The translations under genes and the position numbers were made by a program. From assembly GCF_026965555.1 (NCBI RefSeq), contig NZ_CP114040.1, positions 10,390,001 to 10,454,000 on the forward strand: 64,000 nt of DNA, read 5' to 3'. Positions within the stretch are counted from its first letter, which is position 1, and each line of letters begins with the position of its first letter. Shown one piece after another: positions 49,076 through 57,159 of this stretch. Below the pieces are notes generated by a model. It worked only from the letters and a program-made list of their open reading frames with translations, ran no database searches and had not been told where the DNA came from. This stretch comes from Nannocystis punicea. Its GTDB lineage: Bacteria; Myxococcota_A; Polyangia; Nannocystales; Nannocystaceae.

Positions 49076-51844
49076 CTAAAAATTACCTCGATCGTCTTGT
49101 CGCTCTCGCGCAGAGAGCCACCGTGAAGCCGCCGCGCGCCAGCTCGGGGCCGCCTCCGGGCTCTCCGCGAACGTCTTCGCGGCCGCGCGCCCCAGTTCGA
49201 GCGCGCGCGGCAGCTCGCGCTGCGCGGCCCACGACGCGCGTGCCAGCGCGAATTGCAGGTGCGCCCGGTCGAGCGCGCCCGGCTCCGCCGCTCGCATCAC
49301 CGCCTCGGCCCCCGTGAGCGTCCCCAGCGCCTGCGCGAGCGCCCCGCGACCCAGCTGCGCCTCGCCCAGGCCCGCGAGCGCCACACCGCGCAGCTCGGCG
49401 CGCCCGGCGTCGACCTCCGCGAGCGCCAGCGCCCGCGCGAAGCTGCTCTCGGCGGCCGCGAACTCGCCGCGAGTCAGCTCGGTCCGGCCGACGCGCGCCC
49501 ACGTCTCGCCCACCTCCACGTGCTCACGCCCGTAGGCCGACTCGTAGATCGCCAGCGCCTCTCTAAAAAAGTGCCCGGCGGCCGCGTGAGCGTCGAGCGT
49601 CTCGCTCAGCGATCCCAGGTTGAAGCGCACGTCCGCCGCGTACGTGCTGCCCGCCCCGTGCAGCCGCTCGTGGATCGCCAGCGCTCGCACGTACTCCGCG
49701 TACGCAGCGGCGTGCGAGCCGCGGCGGGTGTGCAGATTGGCCAGGTCGATCAGGATCGTCGCCACCTCGCCGTCGTGCTCGCCGAAGCCGCGCCCGTAGA
49801 TCGCCAGCGCTCGCTGCATCGCCGCGACGGCCGCCTCCTCGTCGCCCGCGGCCAGCTCCAGCTGCGCGCGCGCGCCGTCGATCGCCGCCCGTCGCACGTC
49901 GTCCGGCGCAGCGTCGAGTCGCGCCCACCACATCTCCAGCTGTCGCGTCCACAACCGACCACCCGCGACGTCGCCGCCTTTCACCGCCACCACGTCGACT
50001 AGCCCGCGCGCCGCCTCGGCCGCGATCTCGTAAGCTCCCGCAGCGCCGGCGAAGTGCAGCGCGTCGAGCAGTTGCTCCCGCGCCGCCGCGAAGTCGCTGC
50101 GGTGCAGCGCCACATCGGCCGCGGCGATCGCCGTCAACGCGCGCAGCTGCGGTCGATCCTTCGCTGCCGCCTGCGCCGCGCTCACCGCCGCCGCCGCCGC
50201 GTCGAGCCGGCCCGCCACCAGCGACAGACGCACCCGCAGCGTCGCGCGCCGCACCGCCGCCACCTCGGCCTGCTCCGCCGACGGCTCGCGCAGCTGCCCC
50301 GGCTCGCGGCACGACCCCGGCGGCCGCATCGCCACCACCGCCCCGCCGAGGCGCCCCAGAGTCGCCCCCGTGCCGAGCACCTCGAGCGTCGCGTCGAGCC
50401 CCGCCAGCAGCTCGTCCAGACAGCCGCGCAGCCGCGCGTGCACCTCGGCGTCCATCGTCCCGTCGACCGTCGCCAGAGCGCAGGCCTCGCGCCGCAGCCT
50501 CGCCCAACCCGCCGCGTACTCGTCGATCCGCCGGGCAGTCGCCGCGAAGCTCGCCTGCGCCAGGGCATCGCCGCTCGCCGCGATCTCCCGCGCCAGCGCC
50601 TCGCGCCGACCCGGGCTCCACACCGTCGCGATCGCGCCCGCCTCCGCAGTGCAGGCCACGATCGCCCCCTCCCGCGCCACCACGCGCCAGCCGAGTGCGA
50701 ACGCCAGCGCCAGCGTCACCCCCAGCGCCAGCCCGCGTCGCAGCTGGCGTCGCCACGGATCGTCGCGCAGCGCCGCGAGCAACGCCGCCATCGTCGCGAA
50801 GCGCCGCTCCGGCTCGCGCGCCAGCCCGCGCCGCAGCGCCCGATAAACGAACCCCGGCACGCGAGCCCCCGCGCTCGGCGTCCGCACCCGCTCGTGGATC
50901 ACCGCCTCCGCCAGCGCCAGCGGGCTCGCCGTCGTGAACGGATGCTCGCCGTACAGCGCCTCCCACAGCGCCACGCAGAACGCGAACTCGTCGCTGCGAG
51001 CGTCGACCGCCTGACCCAGCCACTGCTCCGGCGCCATGTAGCGCGGCGTCCCCGGCGTCGCCCCCGGACGCGTCAACGTCCGCCGCAGCGCCGCCGCCTC
51101 GACCGCTCCGGACGCCGCGCTCGCCTCGTCGTCCGCCTCTCCGCGCGCCAGCCCGAAGTCGACCACGCGCGGTCGCCCGTCACGACCGACGAGCACGTTG
51201 TCGGCTTTGAAGTCGCGGTGCACCAGCCCTGCCGCGTGCGCCGCCGCCAGGCCCTCGCCCGCGGCCAGGAACATCGCCACGACCTCGCGCCAGCCCCGCC
51301 GTCGCGCCGCCAGCCAGGCCACCAGCGTCTCGCCGTCGACCAGCTCCATCGCCAGCCACACGCGATCGTCCTGCACCCCCGCGTCGTGCACCGTCGCCAC
51401 GTTCGGGTGGGCCAGCAGGGCCATCGCCTGGGCCTCTCGCACCATCCGCGCCCGCGCCAGCGGATCGGCGGCGATGCCCGGCGCGAGGAACTTGAGCGCG
51501 ACGCGACGGCCGAGCTGCGGATCGTACGCGGCATGTACGACGCCCATGCCGCCGGCGCCGAGGCGCCCCAGCACCACGTAGCGACCGATCCGCTCGGGCA
51601 CGCGCGTCTCGTCCGCGGGCCCCGGCGGCTCGGTGCCCGCCAGCGCCGTCGCGCCGCACGTCTGCCAGCCGCGCACGAACGTCGCCACCAGCTCGCGGCA
51701 CTCGCCGCAGCGATCGATGTGCACCTCGACTCGCCGCCGCGTCGCCGTCGACGCCTCGCCCCCGCAGTACTCGACGACCTCGTCCTCGCTCAGACAACCC
51801 GCCGACGGCGCCGGCATCGAGTCGGGACTCGTGGAAAGATCCAT
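49076..51844 (-). CDS. Zinc-finger Ser/Thr kinase with TPR-like domain (STK)
   Basis: The 922-residue protein starts with a zf-HC2-like anti-sigma zinc-binding motif (VEVHIDRCGECRELVATF: His42, Cys46, Cys49). Then comes a full kinase domain: LGRLGAGGMGVVHAAYD, VALKFL with Lys118, HRDFKADNVLVG with Asp211, DFGLARG (229-231) and a APEQ end. A membrane helix (GLALGVTLALAFALGWRVV, about 400-418) separates it from about 500 residues of helical TPR-like repeats (KTFAESPEAAPSW near the end). The zinc finger suggests a link to sigma factors, fitting the sigma gene 422 bp downstream on the same strand. The start at 51844 excludes a longer non-conserved extension. Confidence 0.88.
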   Translation of the reverse strand: MDLSTSPDSMPAPSAGCLSEDEVVEYCGGEASTATRRRVEVHIDRCGECRELVATFVRGWQTCGATALAGTEPPGPADETRVPERIGRYVVLGRLGAGGMGVVHAAYDPQLGRRVALKFLAPGIAADPLARARMVREAQAMALLAHPNVATVHDAGVQDDRVWLAMELVDGETLVAWLAARRRGWREVVAMFLAAGEGLAAAHAAGLVHRDFKADNVLVGRDGRPRVVDFGLARGEADDEASAASGAVEAAALRRTLTRPGATPGTPRYMAPEQWLGQAVDARSDEFAFCVALWEALYGEHPFTTASPLALAEAVIHERVRTPSAGARVPGFVYRALRRGLAREPERRFATMAALLAALRDDPWRRQLRRGLALGVTLALAFALGWRVVAREGAIVACTAEAGAIATVWSPGRREALAREIAASGDALAQASFAATARRIDEYAAGWARLRREACALATVDGTMDAEVHARLRGCLDELLAGLDATLEVLGTGATLGRLGGAVVAMRPPGSCREPGQLREPSAEQAEVAAVRRATLRVRLSLVAGRLDAAAAAVSAAQAAAKDRPQLRALTAIAAADVALHRSDFAAAREQLLDALHFAGAAGAYEIAAEAARGLVDVVAVKGGDVAGGRLWTRQLEMWWARLDAAPDDVRRAAIDGARAQLELAAGDEEAAVAAMQRALAIYGRGFGEHDGEVATILIDLANLHTRRGSHAAAYAEYVRALAIHERLHGAGSTYAADVRFNLGSLSETLDAHAAAGHFFREALAIYESAYGREHVEVGETWARVGRTELTRGEFAAAESSFARALALAEVDAGRAELRGVALAGLGEAQLGRGALAQALGTLTGAEAVMRAAEPGALDRAHLQFALARASWAAQRELPRALELGRAAAKTFAESPEAAPSWRAAASRWLSARERQDDRGNF

Positions 51845-51927
51845 GAGGATGAACCCCGCGGTCGAGGTCGCCGATGGTCGTCGCGCGCGCGCGGTCCGGT
51901 CAAGCCGACCGCGCGCCACACCGGGCG

Positions 51928-52614
51928 TCAGCAGTCACCGCAGCCGCAGACCCCCACCACGCACTGCCCGCCGCCGATCGGCGCAGTGTGACAGTACTGG
52001 TCCCAGAACCACGCGCACCCGTTCTGGTAGCAGATGTTCGGGCAGCCGCCGTCCTCCGCGGGGCGCGGGGTGAGGGTGAGGTCGTCGGTGACGAGCGCGT
52101 CGCCGCCGGCGATCTGCTGCTCGACCTGCGCGAGCAAGCCGGGCACCAGATCGAGCTCGACGAAGGCCGCGCGCGCCAGCTCCCATTCATCGCGCACCTC
52201 GTCGAACAGCGCGCGCGCGGCCGGTTCGTCGGTCCCTTCGAGGTGCACGACCGCGCTGCGTTCGCCGGCGCGGATCGTCAGCGGCGCCGGCTGCTGGTTG
52301 GCGTCGACCTCGAACTCGAGCGCGCGGCCCTGCCAGTCGAGCTGCAGGCGCACGACCCCGGGAGCCACGGTCTCCGCGACCAGGGCGCCCGGCCCGGCCG
52401 CCCCGCGCAGGACCACGCGCGCGCCGGCGGCCTCGCGCGTGATCGTGTAGTCGGTGACGCCGCGGGCCAGCACCACCGGCGCGGTCGCGGCCGCGACCTC
52501 GAGGACGGGCGCCGCCTCGCCGTGAGCGACGTCGACGGGTTCCTCGTCGCAGGCGACCGGGACGGCGACGGCGAGCAAGAGAGCAGGGAGGATTCGCAGG
52601 GTGAAAAACGACAT
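51928..52614 (-). CDS. Lipoprotein with a Cys-rich C-terminus
   Basis: The 228-residue protein begins MSFFTLRILPALLLAVAVPV with lipobox VPVAC (Cys22). A beta-rich middle (RGVTDYTITREAAGARVVLR, RLQLDWQGRALEFEVDANQQ) is followed by helices and a Cys/Gly-rich tail: GGCPNICYQNGCAWFWDQYC, then HTAPIGGGQCVVGVCGCGDC, with ten Cys in about 40 residues. Such tails form disulfide knots or bind metals, but no family is recognised. ATG 52614 gives the signal; the longer reading does not. It lies 83 bp upstream of the zinc-finger kinase on the same strand and may be a partner sensed by the kinase's outer domain. Confidence 0.72.
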   Translation of the reverse strand: MSFFTLRILPALLLAVAVPVACDEEPVDVAHGEAAPVLEVAAATAPVVLARGVTDYTITREAAGARVVLRGAAGPGALVAETVAPGVVRLQLDWQGRALEFEVDANQQPAPLTIRAGERSAVVHLEGTDEPAARALFDEVRDEWELARAAFVELDLVPGLLAQVEQQIAGGDALVTDDLTLTPRPAEDGGCPNICYQNGCAWFWDQYCHTAPIGGGQCVVGVCGCGDC

Positions 52615-52757
52615 GTTCGTGACCTCGATGGAGCCGGCGCCGGGCGCCGCGCCTCCTGCCTGGACGAGGCAGCGCGCGCGAGCAGGTCGCGCCCCCGCGG
52701 CGAAAAATCGCCGGCGAGCCAAATCCCGAGCCCGCCGCGCGCTCCCGCTCATCCTCC

Positions 52758-53118
52758 AAAGTTGTCCCCGAGGACAACTTTCCGAGGACCAGCGAGGCCG
52801 ACCCATCACCGCGGCCAGACAAACCTGTCCCCGAGGACAGAATCATCACCCCGTGATCCCCGCCGCGATCATTCCCGGCGCCACGCCAAGGCAGTCAAAA
52901 AAACTGCCCCCCAAGACAGCTACCATCGCCGCCCCCGTCGGCTTACTCCCGCATCCATTCACCTGTCCCCGGGACATCCTCTCACGAGCCCTGTCGAAGA
53001 CGACCGCGCCAACCATCGCCGCGCCCCCCGGACATTCGACAACCTGCCCCGAGGACAACCTCTCACTGTCGCCCCGCCGGCGCTCACTCCCTGTCGATCA
53101 AAATGTCCCAAAGGACAG
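52758..53118. repeat. Cluster of palindromic repeats, including a perfect 24-bp hairpin
   Basis: The sequence aaagttgtccccgaggacaa ends with cttt (52758-52781): arms of ten bases are perfect and the loop is ccga. Further copies are cctgtccccgaggacag (52824-52840), cctgtccccgggacat (52962-52977), cctgccccgaggacaa (53043-53058) and tgtcccaaaggaca near 53104. The gap 52615-53195 contains no gene. The loop ccga or ccg recurs in four of the five. Confidence 0.85.
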
Positions 53119-53195
53119 CCGTTCACCGCCTCGCGCTCCCGCCCCTGGCGAGCACGTCGACCGCCGTGCTCGCCCCATCCGCCGCACGAGCGGGG

Positions 53196-53420
53196 TTAGC
53201 TGCGGCCGCGCAGGCGCTCGAGCGCCTGGACCAGCGACTCGAAGGCGATCCGCTCCGCCTCCGTCCGCGACAGCTCGCCGTCGATCTCGCAGATCGCAGC
53301 GCGCTCGTCGAAGCGCAGCCGCAGGTCGTCGCGCAGCGCGTCGTCGCGGACCTGCGCCAGCAGCGTCGCCGCCTGCCGAGCCCAGCGGCTCGGCCCCGTC
53401 CCCGCACTCGCAGCCTTCAC
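53196..53420 (-). CDS. Small helical protein resembling plasmid/mobile-element orphans
   Basis: The 74-residue protein reads as charged helices: RWARQAATLLAQVRDDALRD, DLRLRFDERAAICEIDGELS and RTEAERIAFESLVQALERLR. The motif ERAAICEIDGELSRTEAER, followed by a helix, resembles small proteins found next to primases, recombinases or replication genes of proteobacterial plasmids; this is from memory and weak. A GTG start with a gagggg ribosome site upstream is plausible. It stands alone among palindrome clusters, so it might be a relic of a mobile element or a host gene. GC-rich codon use matches the surroundings. Confidence 0.5.
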   Translation of the reverse strand: MKAASAGTGPSRWARQAATLLAQVRDDALRDDLRLRFDERAAICEIDGELSRTEAERIAFESLVQALERLRGRS

Positions 53421-53516
53421 GCACCCCTCTATGCCCCAGCCCTCGCCGCCTCGCCATCACCGAAGCGCGCGCCGTTTCGCGCCGCGCACATTCGCCCCGC
53501 GCGGGCCTGCGCATCA

Positions 53517-53964
53517 CGTGTCCTTCAGGACATGTTCATATTCGCGTGTCGTCGAGCGCTCGCCCTCCAGGCTGGATCCTCCATGGCTATTTCTGTCCCA
53601 AAGGACACCCAGATCCCTCGCGCGCCGCCGGCACCGCCCCGGCCTGAAGAGGGTCGCGCCGTTCGGTCGGCGCCGGACCCGGCCGCGCCGTCTGCCCCCG
53701 CTCATCGGCGTCTCACACCGCCAGGGCGCCGTCGCCGGCCTCGCTCGAGGGATCGAGCCGCGCCCCGCGCTGCGGAACCATGCGGACCGCGCCGGCCGCC
53801 GTGAACGTCGCCGCGCGGCGTGCCCCTTCGTCGACCACATGCTCCAAGGGACAGGCCTCGCACCGCCGCCGCGCCCGCATCGTCGACCGCATGCCCCAAA
53901 GGACATGTCCGATCACGCCCCGCCGTGCTGCGCGCGGCCGAATCGGACCTGCCTTGAAAGACAG
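53517..53964. repeat. Cluster of five palindromic repeats
   Basis: The copies are cgtgtccttcaggacatg (53517-53534), tgtcccaaaggaca (53594-53607), catgctccaagggacagg (53838-53855), catgccccaaaggacatg (53890-53907) and cctgccttgaaagacag (53948-53964). The gap 53421-53978 has no gene. The third and fourth are followed by similar tcgaccgcatgcc-like DNA, so their flanks are related. Confidence 0.8.
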
Positions 53965-53978
53965 CCCTCACTCGCCGC

Positions 53979-54926
53979 TCACGGCGGCGGAGGCCCCTCG
54001 CAGATCCACTTGTGCAGCGCCCCGCAGCTCTCGTCGACCCAGCGCTCCTGGGTGTTGCCCTTCCCCTTCGACACCAGCGCCAGGCAGTCGGCGCCGCCGT
54101 CGCCGCTGCCCTTGTCGTCGGGTTGATTCGGGGCGAAGCGGCCGTCCCACTTGGGCACCTCCGAGCCGTCGAGCCAGCGCCAGCTGCCCTCCTGGTTGCC
54201 GTCGCCGTCCTGCGCGCCGAGGTACCACTGCCCGCTGTTCTCGGCCAGGTAGCTGACCAGCAGGTTGTGCTCGAGCCAGTCGTCGTCGATCGCCAGATCG
54301 AGCCCGCGCAGCTGGCAGTCGGCGCGCGCGTCGGCCCAGTTGTGGGCGCCGGTGCAGAACGCGTACAGGCGCCCGGCCGCGAGGATGTACGTGCACACGC
54401 CGCAGGCGATGTTGCTGCGCGGGTCGAACTCGTCGACCGATTGATCGCAGTCGTCGTCGACCACGTTGCACGTCTCCGGCTGGCCCGGGAACACCGCCGC
54501 GTCGGCGTCGTCGCAGTCGCCCGCCTGCGGCGAGAAGCCCGGGCCCGCGCACGCGGTCACCGGCTGCCCGTCGTCGCCGAAGCCGTCGCCGTCGTCGTCG
54601 ACGTAGAGCGCCTCCGGCGTCGCGCACGGCTCGCCGGTCGTGTCCGGCTCGCCGGCGGTCGTGGTGGTGGTGGTGGTCGGCTCCGCGGTGGTGAGCCCGG
54701 TCGACGTCACCGCCGCCTCGGTCGTCTCCGCGGGGCCGCCGGTGGTCGTGGTCGTCGGCGCGATCGTGGTCGCCGGCGGCTCGCCGGTGGTCGTCGACGT
54801 GGATGTCTCTTGGGGCAGGTCGTCCGGCTGCGCCCCGAGGCCGCTGCCGTCGTAGGTGCACGCGAGCGACAGCGCCGCCGCCAGCGCGAGGACCTGCGTC
54901 CGTCGCGGGCCCGGCGCGCCGTTCAT
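53979..54926 (-). CDS. C-type-lectin lipoprotein with metal-binding motif, copy 2
   Basis: The 315-residue protein has lipobox ALSLAC (Cys23 of MNGAPGPRRTQVLALAAALS) and a Thr/Pro-rich linker (TTTTTGGPAETTEAAV). A MopE-like metal-binding stretch follows: YVDDDGDGFGDDGQPV, GDCDDADAAVFPGQPETCN and VVDDDCDQSVDEFDP. The C-terminal half is a C-type-lectin domain: YAFCTGAHNWADARADCQLR, QWYLGAQDGDGNQEGSWRWL, QPDDKGSGDGGADCLALVSK and CGALHKWICEG. It would be a surface protein that binds calcium and carbohydrate. It overlaps the stop of an upstream paralogue (ATGA). An in-frame palindromic remnant lies in the linker (near 54808-54828). Confidence 0.82.
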   Translation of the reverse strand: MNGAPGPRRTQVLALAAALSLACTYDGSGLGAQPDDLPQETSTSTTTGEPPATTIAPTTTTTGGPAETTEAAVTSTGLTTAEPTTTTTTTAGEPDTTGEPCATPEALYVDDDGDGFGDDGQPVTACAGPGFSPQAGDCDDADAAVFPGQPETCNVVDDDCDQSVDEFDPRSNIACGVCTYILAAGRLYAFCTGAHNWADARADCQLRGLDLAIDDDWLEHNLLVSYLAENSGQWYLGAQDGDGNQEGSWRWLDGSEVPKWDGRFAPNQPDDKGSGDGGADCLALVSKGKGNTQERWVDESCGALHKWICEGPPPP

Positions 54927-55906
54927 GGCAACGGGCCCTCGCAGATGAACTTGAGCCCGCCGTCGCACATGCTATCGGCCCACTTGCCCTTCTCGCCGAA
55001 GTAGCCGCCCACGCCGTTGTTGTCGACCAGGACCATGCAGTCCGCTTCTTCCCAGACGAGCCACTCCTGGTCGTCGGGCTGATTGTTGCCCCACCCGTCG
55101 CCGGCCACGTTGACGCCGTCGGACACCCACTTGAAGGTGCCCTCGGTCATGAGGTCATTGCCGCCGAGCCACCACAGGCCGGTGTCGCCGATCTCCTGCA
55201 CCAGGAAGTCGTGCTCGGCGCCGCCGTCGTCCTTGGCCAGGTGCAGCCCGTGCCCGACGCAGAACTTCTCCGCCTGCTCCCACTCGAGCGAGTTGGTGCA
55301 GAAGTAGTAGAGGCTGTCCTCGCGCACGACGAAGCGGCAGCCGGCGCAACTCTCCGAGTTCTGCTCGGCGTCGTACTCGTCGAACATGCCGTCGCAGTCG
55401 TTGTCGAGGGTGTCGCACATCTCGATGATGCCGGGGTGCGAGTAGGCAGCCATGTCATTGCAATCGGTATTGTCCGGCACCCACCCCTGCTCGCCCTCGC
55501 AGACGAGCATGGGCATGTTGGGGTCGCCGTAATTGTCGTTGTCGAAGTCCTTGTAGGCCATCACCAGCGGGCAGCCGGTGGTCATGTCCGGCATGGTGGT
55601 GCTGGTCATCGGCTGCGTGGTGGTCTCGGGCTCGCCGGTGGTCGTCAGCGACGGCATCGAGGTCGGGTCGCCGCCCGGCCCGCCGGTGCCGTCGGTCATC
55701 GACTCCGAACCCGACACGCCGACCGTCTCGTCGCTCGTCGTCGCCGGCCCCGGCCCGGTGTCCGTCAGCGGCCCCGGCTCGGTGGTCGAGCCCGTCGTCG
55801 TCGTCGGCCCCGCGCCGGCGCCGGTCTGCGGCGTCTCGCCCAGCCCCGAGGCGTCGAACGTGCAGCCCGCGGCGAGCACGAGCAAGAAGACAGCGACCCT
55901 ACGCAT
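54923..55906 (-). CDS. C-type-lectin lipoprotein with metal-binding motif, copy 1
   Basis: The 327-residue protein has lipobox LVLAAGC (MRRVAVFLLVLAAGC), a Thr/Gly/Pro/Ser linker, a MopE-like metal-binding stretch (YKDFDNDNYGDPNMPML, DNTDCNDMAAYSHPGI, DTLDNDCDGMFDEYDA) and a C-type-lectin domain: YYFCTNSLEWEQAEKFCVGH, WWLGGNDLMTEGTFKWVSDG, NNQPDDQEWLVWEEADCMVL and SMCDGGLKFICEG. Domain order is the same as in the following gene, and the pair clearly arose by tandem duplication. Both are surface lipoproteins with a predicted calcium-dependent sugar-binding domain; a role in attachment, motility or prey contact is possible but not shown. The two genes form an operon. Confidence 0.85.
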   Translation of the reverse strand: MRRVAVFLLVLAAGCTFDASGLGETPQTGAGAGPTTTTGSTTEPGPLTDTGPGPATTSDETVGVSGSESMTDGTGGPGGDPTSMPSLTTTGEPETTTQPMTSTTMPDMTTGCPLVMAYKDFDNDNYGDPNMPMLVCEGEQGWVPDNTDCNDMAAYSHPGIIEMCDTLDNDCDGMFDEYDAEQNSESCAGCRFVVREDSLYYFCTNSLEWEQAEKFCVGHGLHLAKDDGGAEHDFLVQEIGDTGLWWLGGNDLMTEGTFKWVSDGVNVAGDGWGNNQPDDQEWLVWEEADCMVLVDNNGVGGYFGEKGKWADSMCDGGLKFICEGPLP

Positions 55907-56010
55907 CGCTCCCCACTCTAGCCGGAACACCGCCCCGCCGGGCCGCCTGCACCCGCCGAAGCCTCACGCGCGCGGGCGCAAGCGCGCGCCGCGTTTGATA
56001 CACTCGCGAC

Positions 56011-56658
56011 ATGCGCACGCGCCTCGCCCCCACGCTCGCAGCCCTGCTCGCTTGCACGCCCGTAACAACCGACGCGCCGCCCAGCCAACCCCCGTCCTCG
56101 CCCGCGCAATCGCCCGGCCTGCCGGCCACCTCGGCTCCCGCTCCGACGCCGACGCCAGCCCCTCAGCCCGCCCCCGAGTCCCTCGAGGAGCGCAACGTCT
56201 CGAAGTCCGCCGGCACCGCGGGCGGCGTGACAGTGCTGTGGCCGCGCATCATCCCGCGGGAGATCGTCGACGACAACCGCGGCCTCGCCTCGGCCCTGCA
56301 GCAGCAGATGAAGCGCATCGTCGAGAAGCACCTGCCCGGCCGCCCGATCGACTTCCGCCCCGAGCCGGAGCGGGTGTGCCCGAAGGAGGGCTGCGCGGGC
56401 GTGTCGGTCGGGCTGCTGCTGTCGCGCCAGAACCAGGGCTGCCTGGTCATCGCCCTGATCTCCCGCCCCGGCGTGTCGCCGACGAAGATCGTCCCCTGGG
56501 TCGGCAAGGTCCAGCTCCGCGCCGACACCGTCGGCTTCCGCGAGTGGCCCGAGTCGCAGATCACCGTCGACGACTACGTGCCCTGCAACTCGCTCCTCAC
56601 CACGATGGACGCCCAGGAGCCGGCCATCGCCGCGGCCCTCCAGGCAGCCGCCCAGTAG
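56011..56658 (+). CDS. Lipoprotein of unknown function
   Basis: The 215-residue protein starts MRTRLAPTLAALLAC with lipobox Cys15, then a Pro/Ser/Ala/Thr linker (PPSSPAQSPGLPATSAPAP) to about residue 58. The compact domain follows (GGVTVLWPRIIPREIVDDNR, LASALQQQMKRIVEKHLPGR, GVSVGLLLSRQNQGCLVIAL, SRPGVSPTKIVPWVGKVQLR). No family is recognised; with three cysteines (VCPKEGC and GC) it may have a disulfide. A TACACT box ends six bases before the ATG, pointing to a leaderless mRNA. It is alone on the strand between lectin genes and a SulP transporter. Confidence 0.65.
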   Translation: MRTRLAPTLAALLACTPVTTDAPPSQPPSSPAQSPGLPATSAPAPTPTPAPQPAPESLEERNVSKSAGTAGGVTVLWPRIIPREIVDDNRGLASALQQQMKRIVEKHLPGRPIDFRPEPERVCPKEGCAGVSVGLLLSRQNQGCLVIALISRPGVSPTKIVPWVGKVQLRADTVGFREWPESQITVDDYVPCNSLLTTMDAQEPAIAAALQAAAQ

Positions 56659-56680
56659 ATTTTTTCCGGAGGACCACGCC

Positions 56681-56969
56681 GCCTGTCTTCCGGGCCAGGC
56701 GGCGATCCGGTGACTCCGTTCGACATGTCTCTCCGGACATACGGCGTCTGACACCAGGCCGATGTCCGGGGAGCCGTCTCTCTCGGGGCGTACGGAGAAC
56801 GAGGTTGCGGTGCGGCCGCGGGTCTGACGCGGCGCTCGTCGTCTCCGCCCCGCCCTCGGCGTCGCTCGCCGCACCAAGGATGTCTTCAGGACATGTCCCT
56901 CGCGCCATACTTCCCATCGCGCCGCAGGCCGCATGTCCCTCGGGACACCTCACCTGTCCCTCGCGCCAT
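56681..56969. repeat. Cluster of palindromic repeats
   Basis: The copies are gcctgtcttccgggccaggc (56681-56700), catgtctctccggacat (56724-56740), gatgtcttcaggacatgtcc (56879-56898), catgtccctcgggacac (56932-56948) and cctgtccctcgcgccat (56953-56969). The last repeats the tgtccctcgcgccat seen at 56893, so half-sites are duplicated too. The gap 56659-57159 has no other content. Confidence 0.8.
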
Positions 56970-57159
56970 CTACCCGCCGCCCCGCCCCGGCCCTCGCCGC
57001 GGCCGGCGGTGCGACCGCGGGCGTGACGAGACGCTCGTCGTCTCGCTCCGGACCGGCTGTGCCCGCCAGGACCTCGTTCGCCGCGGCGCCCGACGCAGCT
57101 GCCGCCCGGTCGCGGGCCGCTGAAGCCGGGGCGACAACGTGCCACACTCGCCGCGCCGC

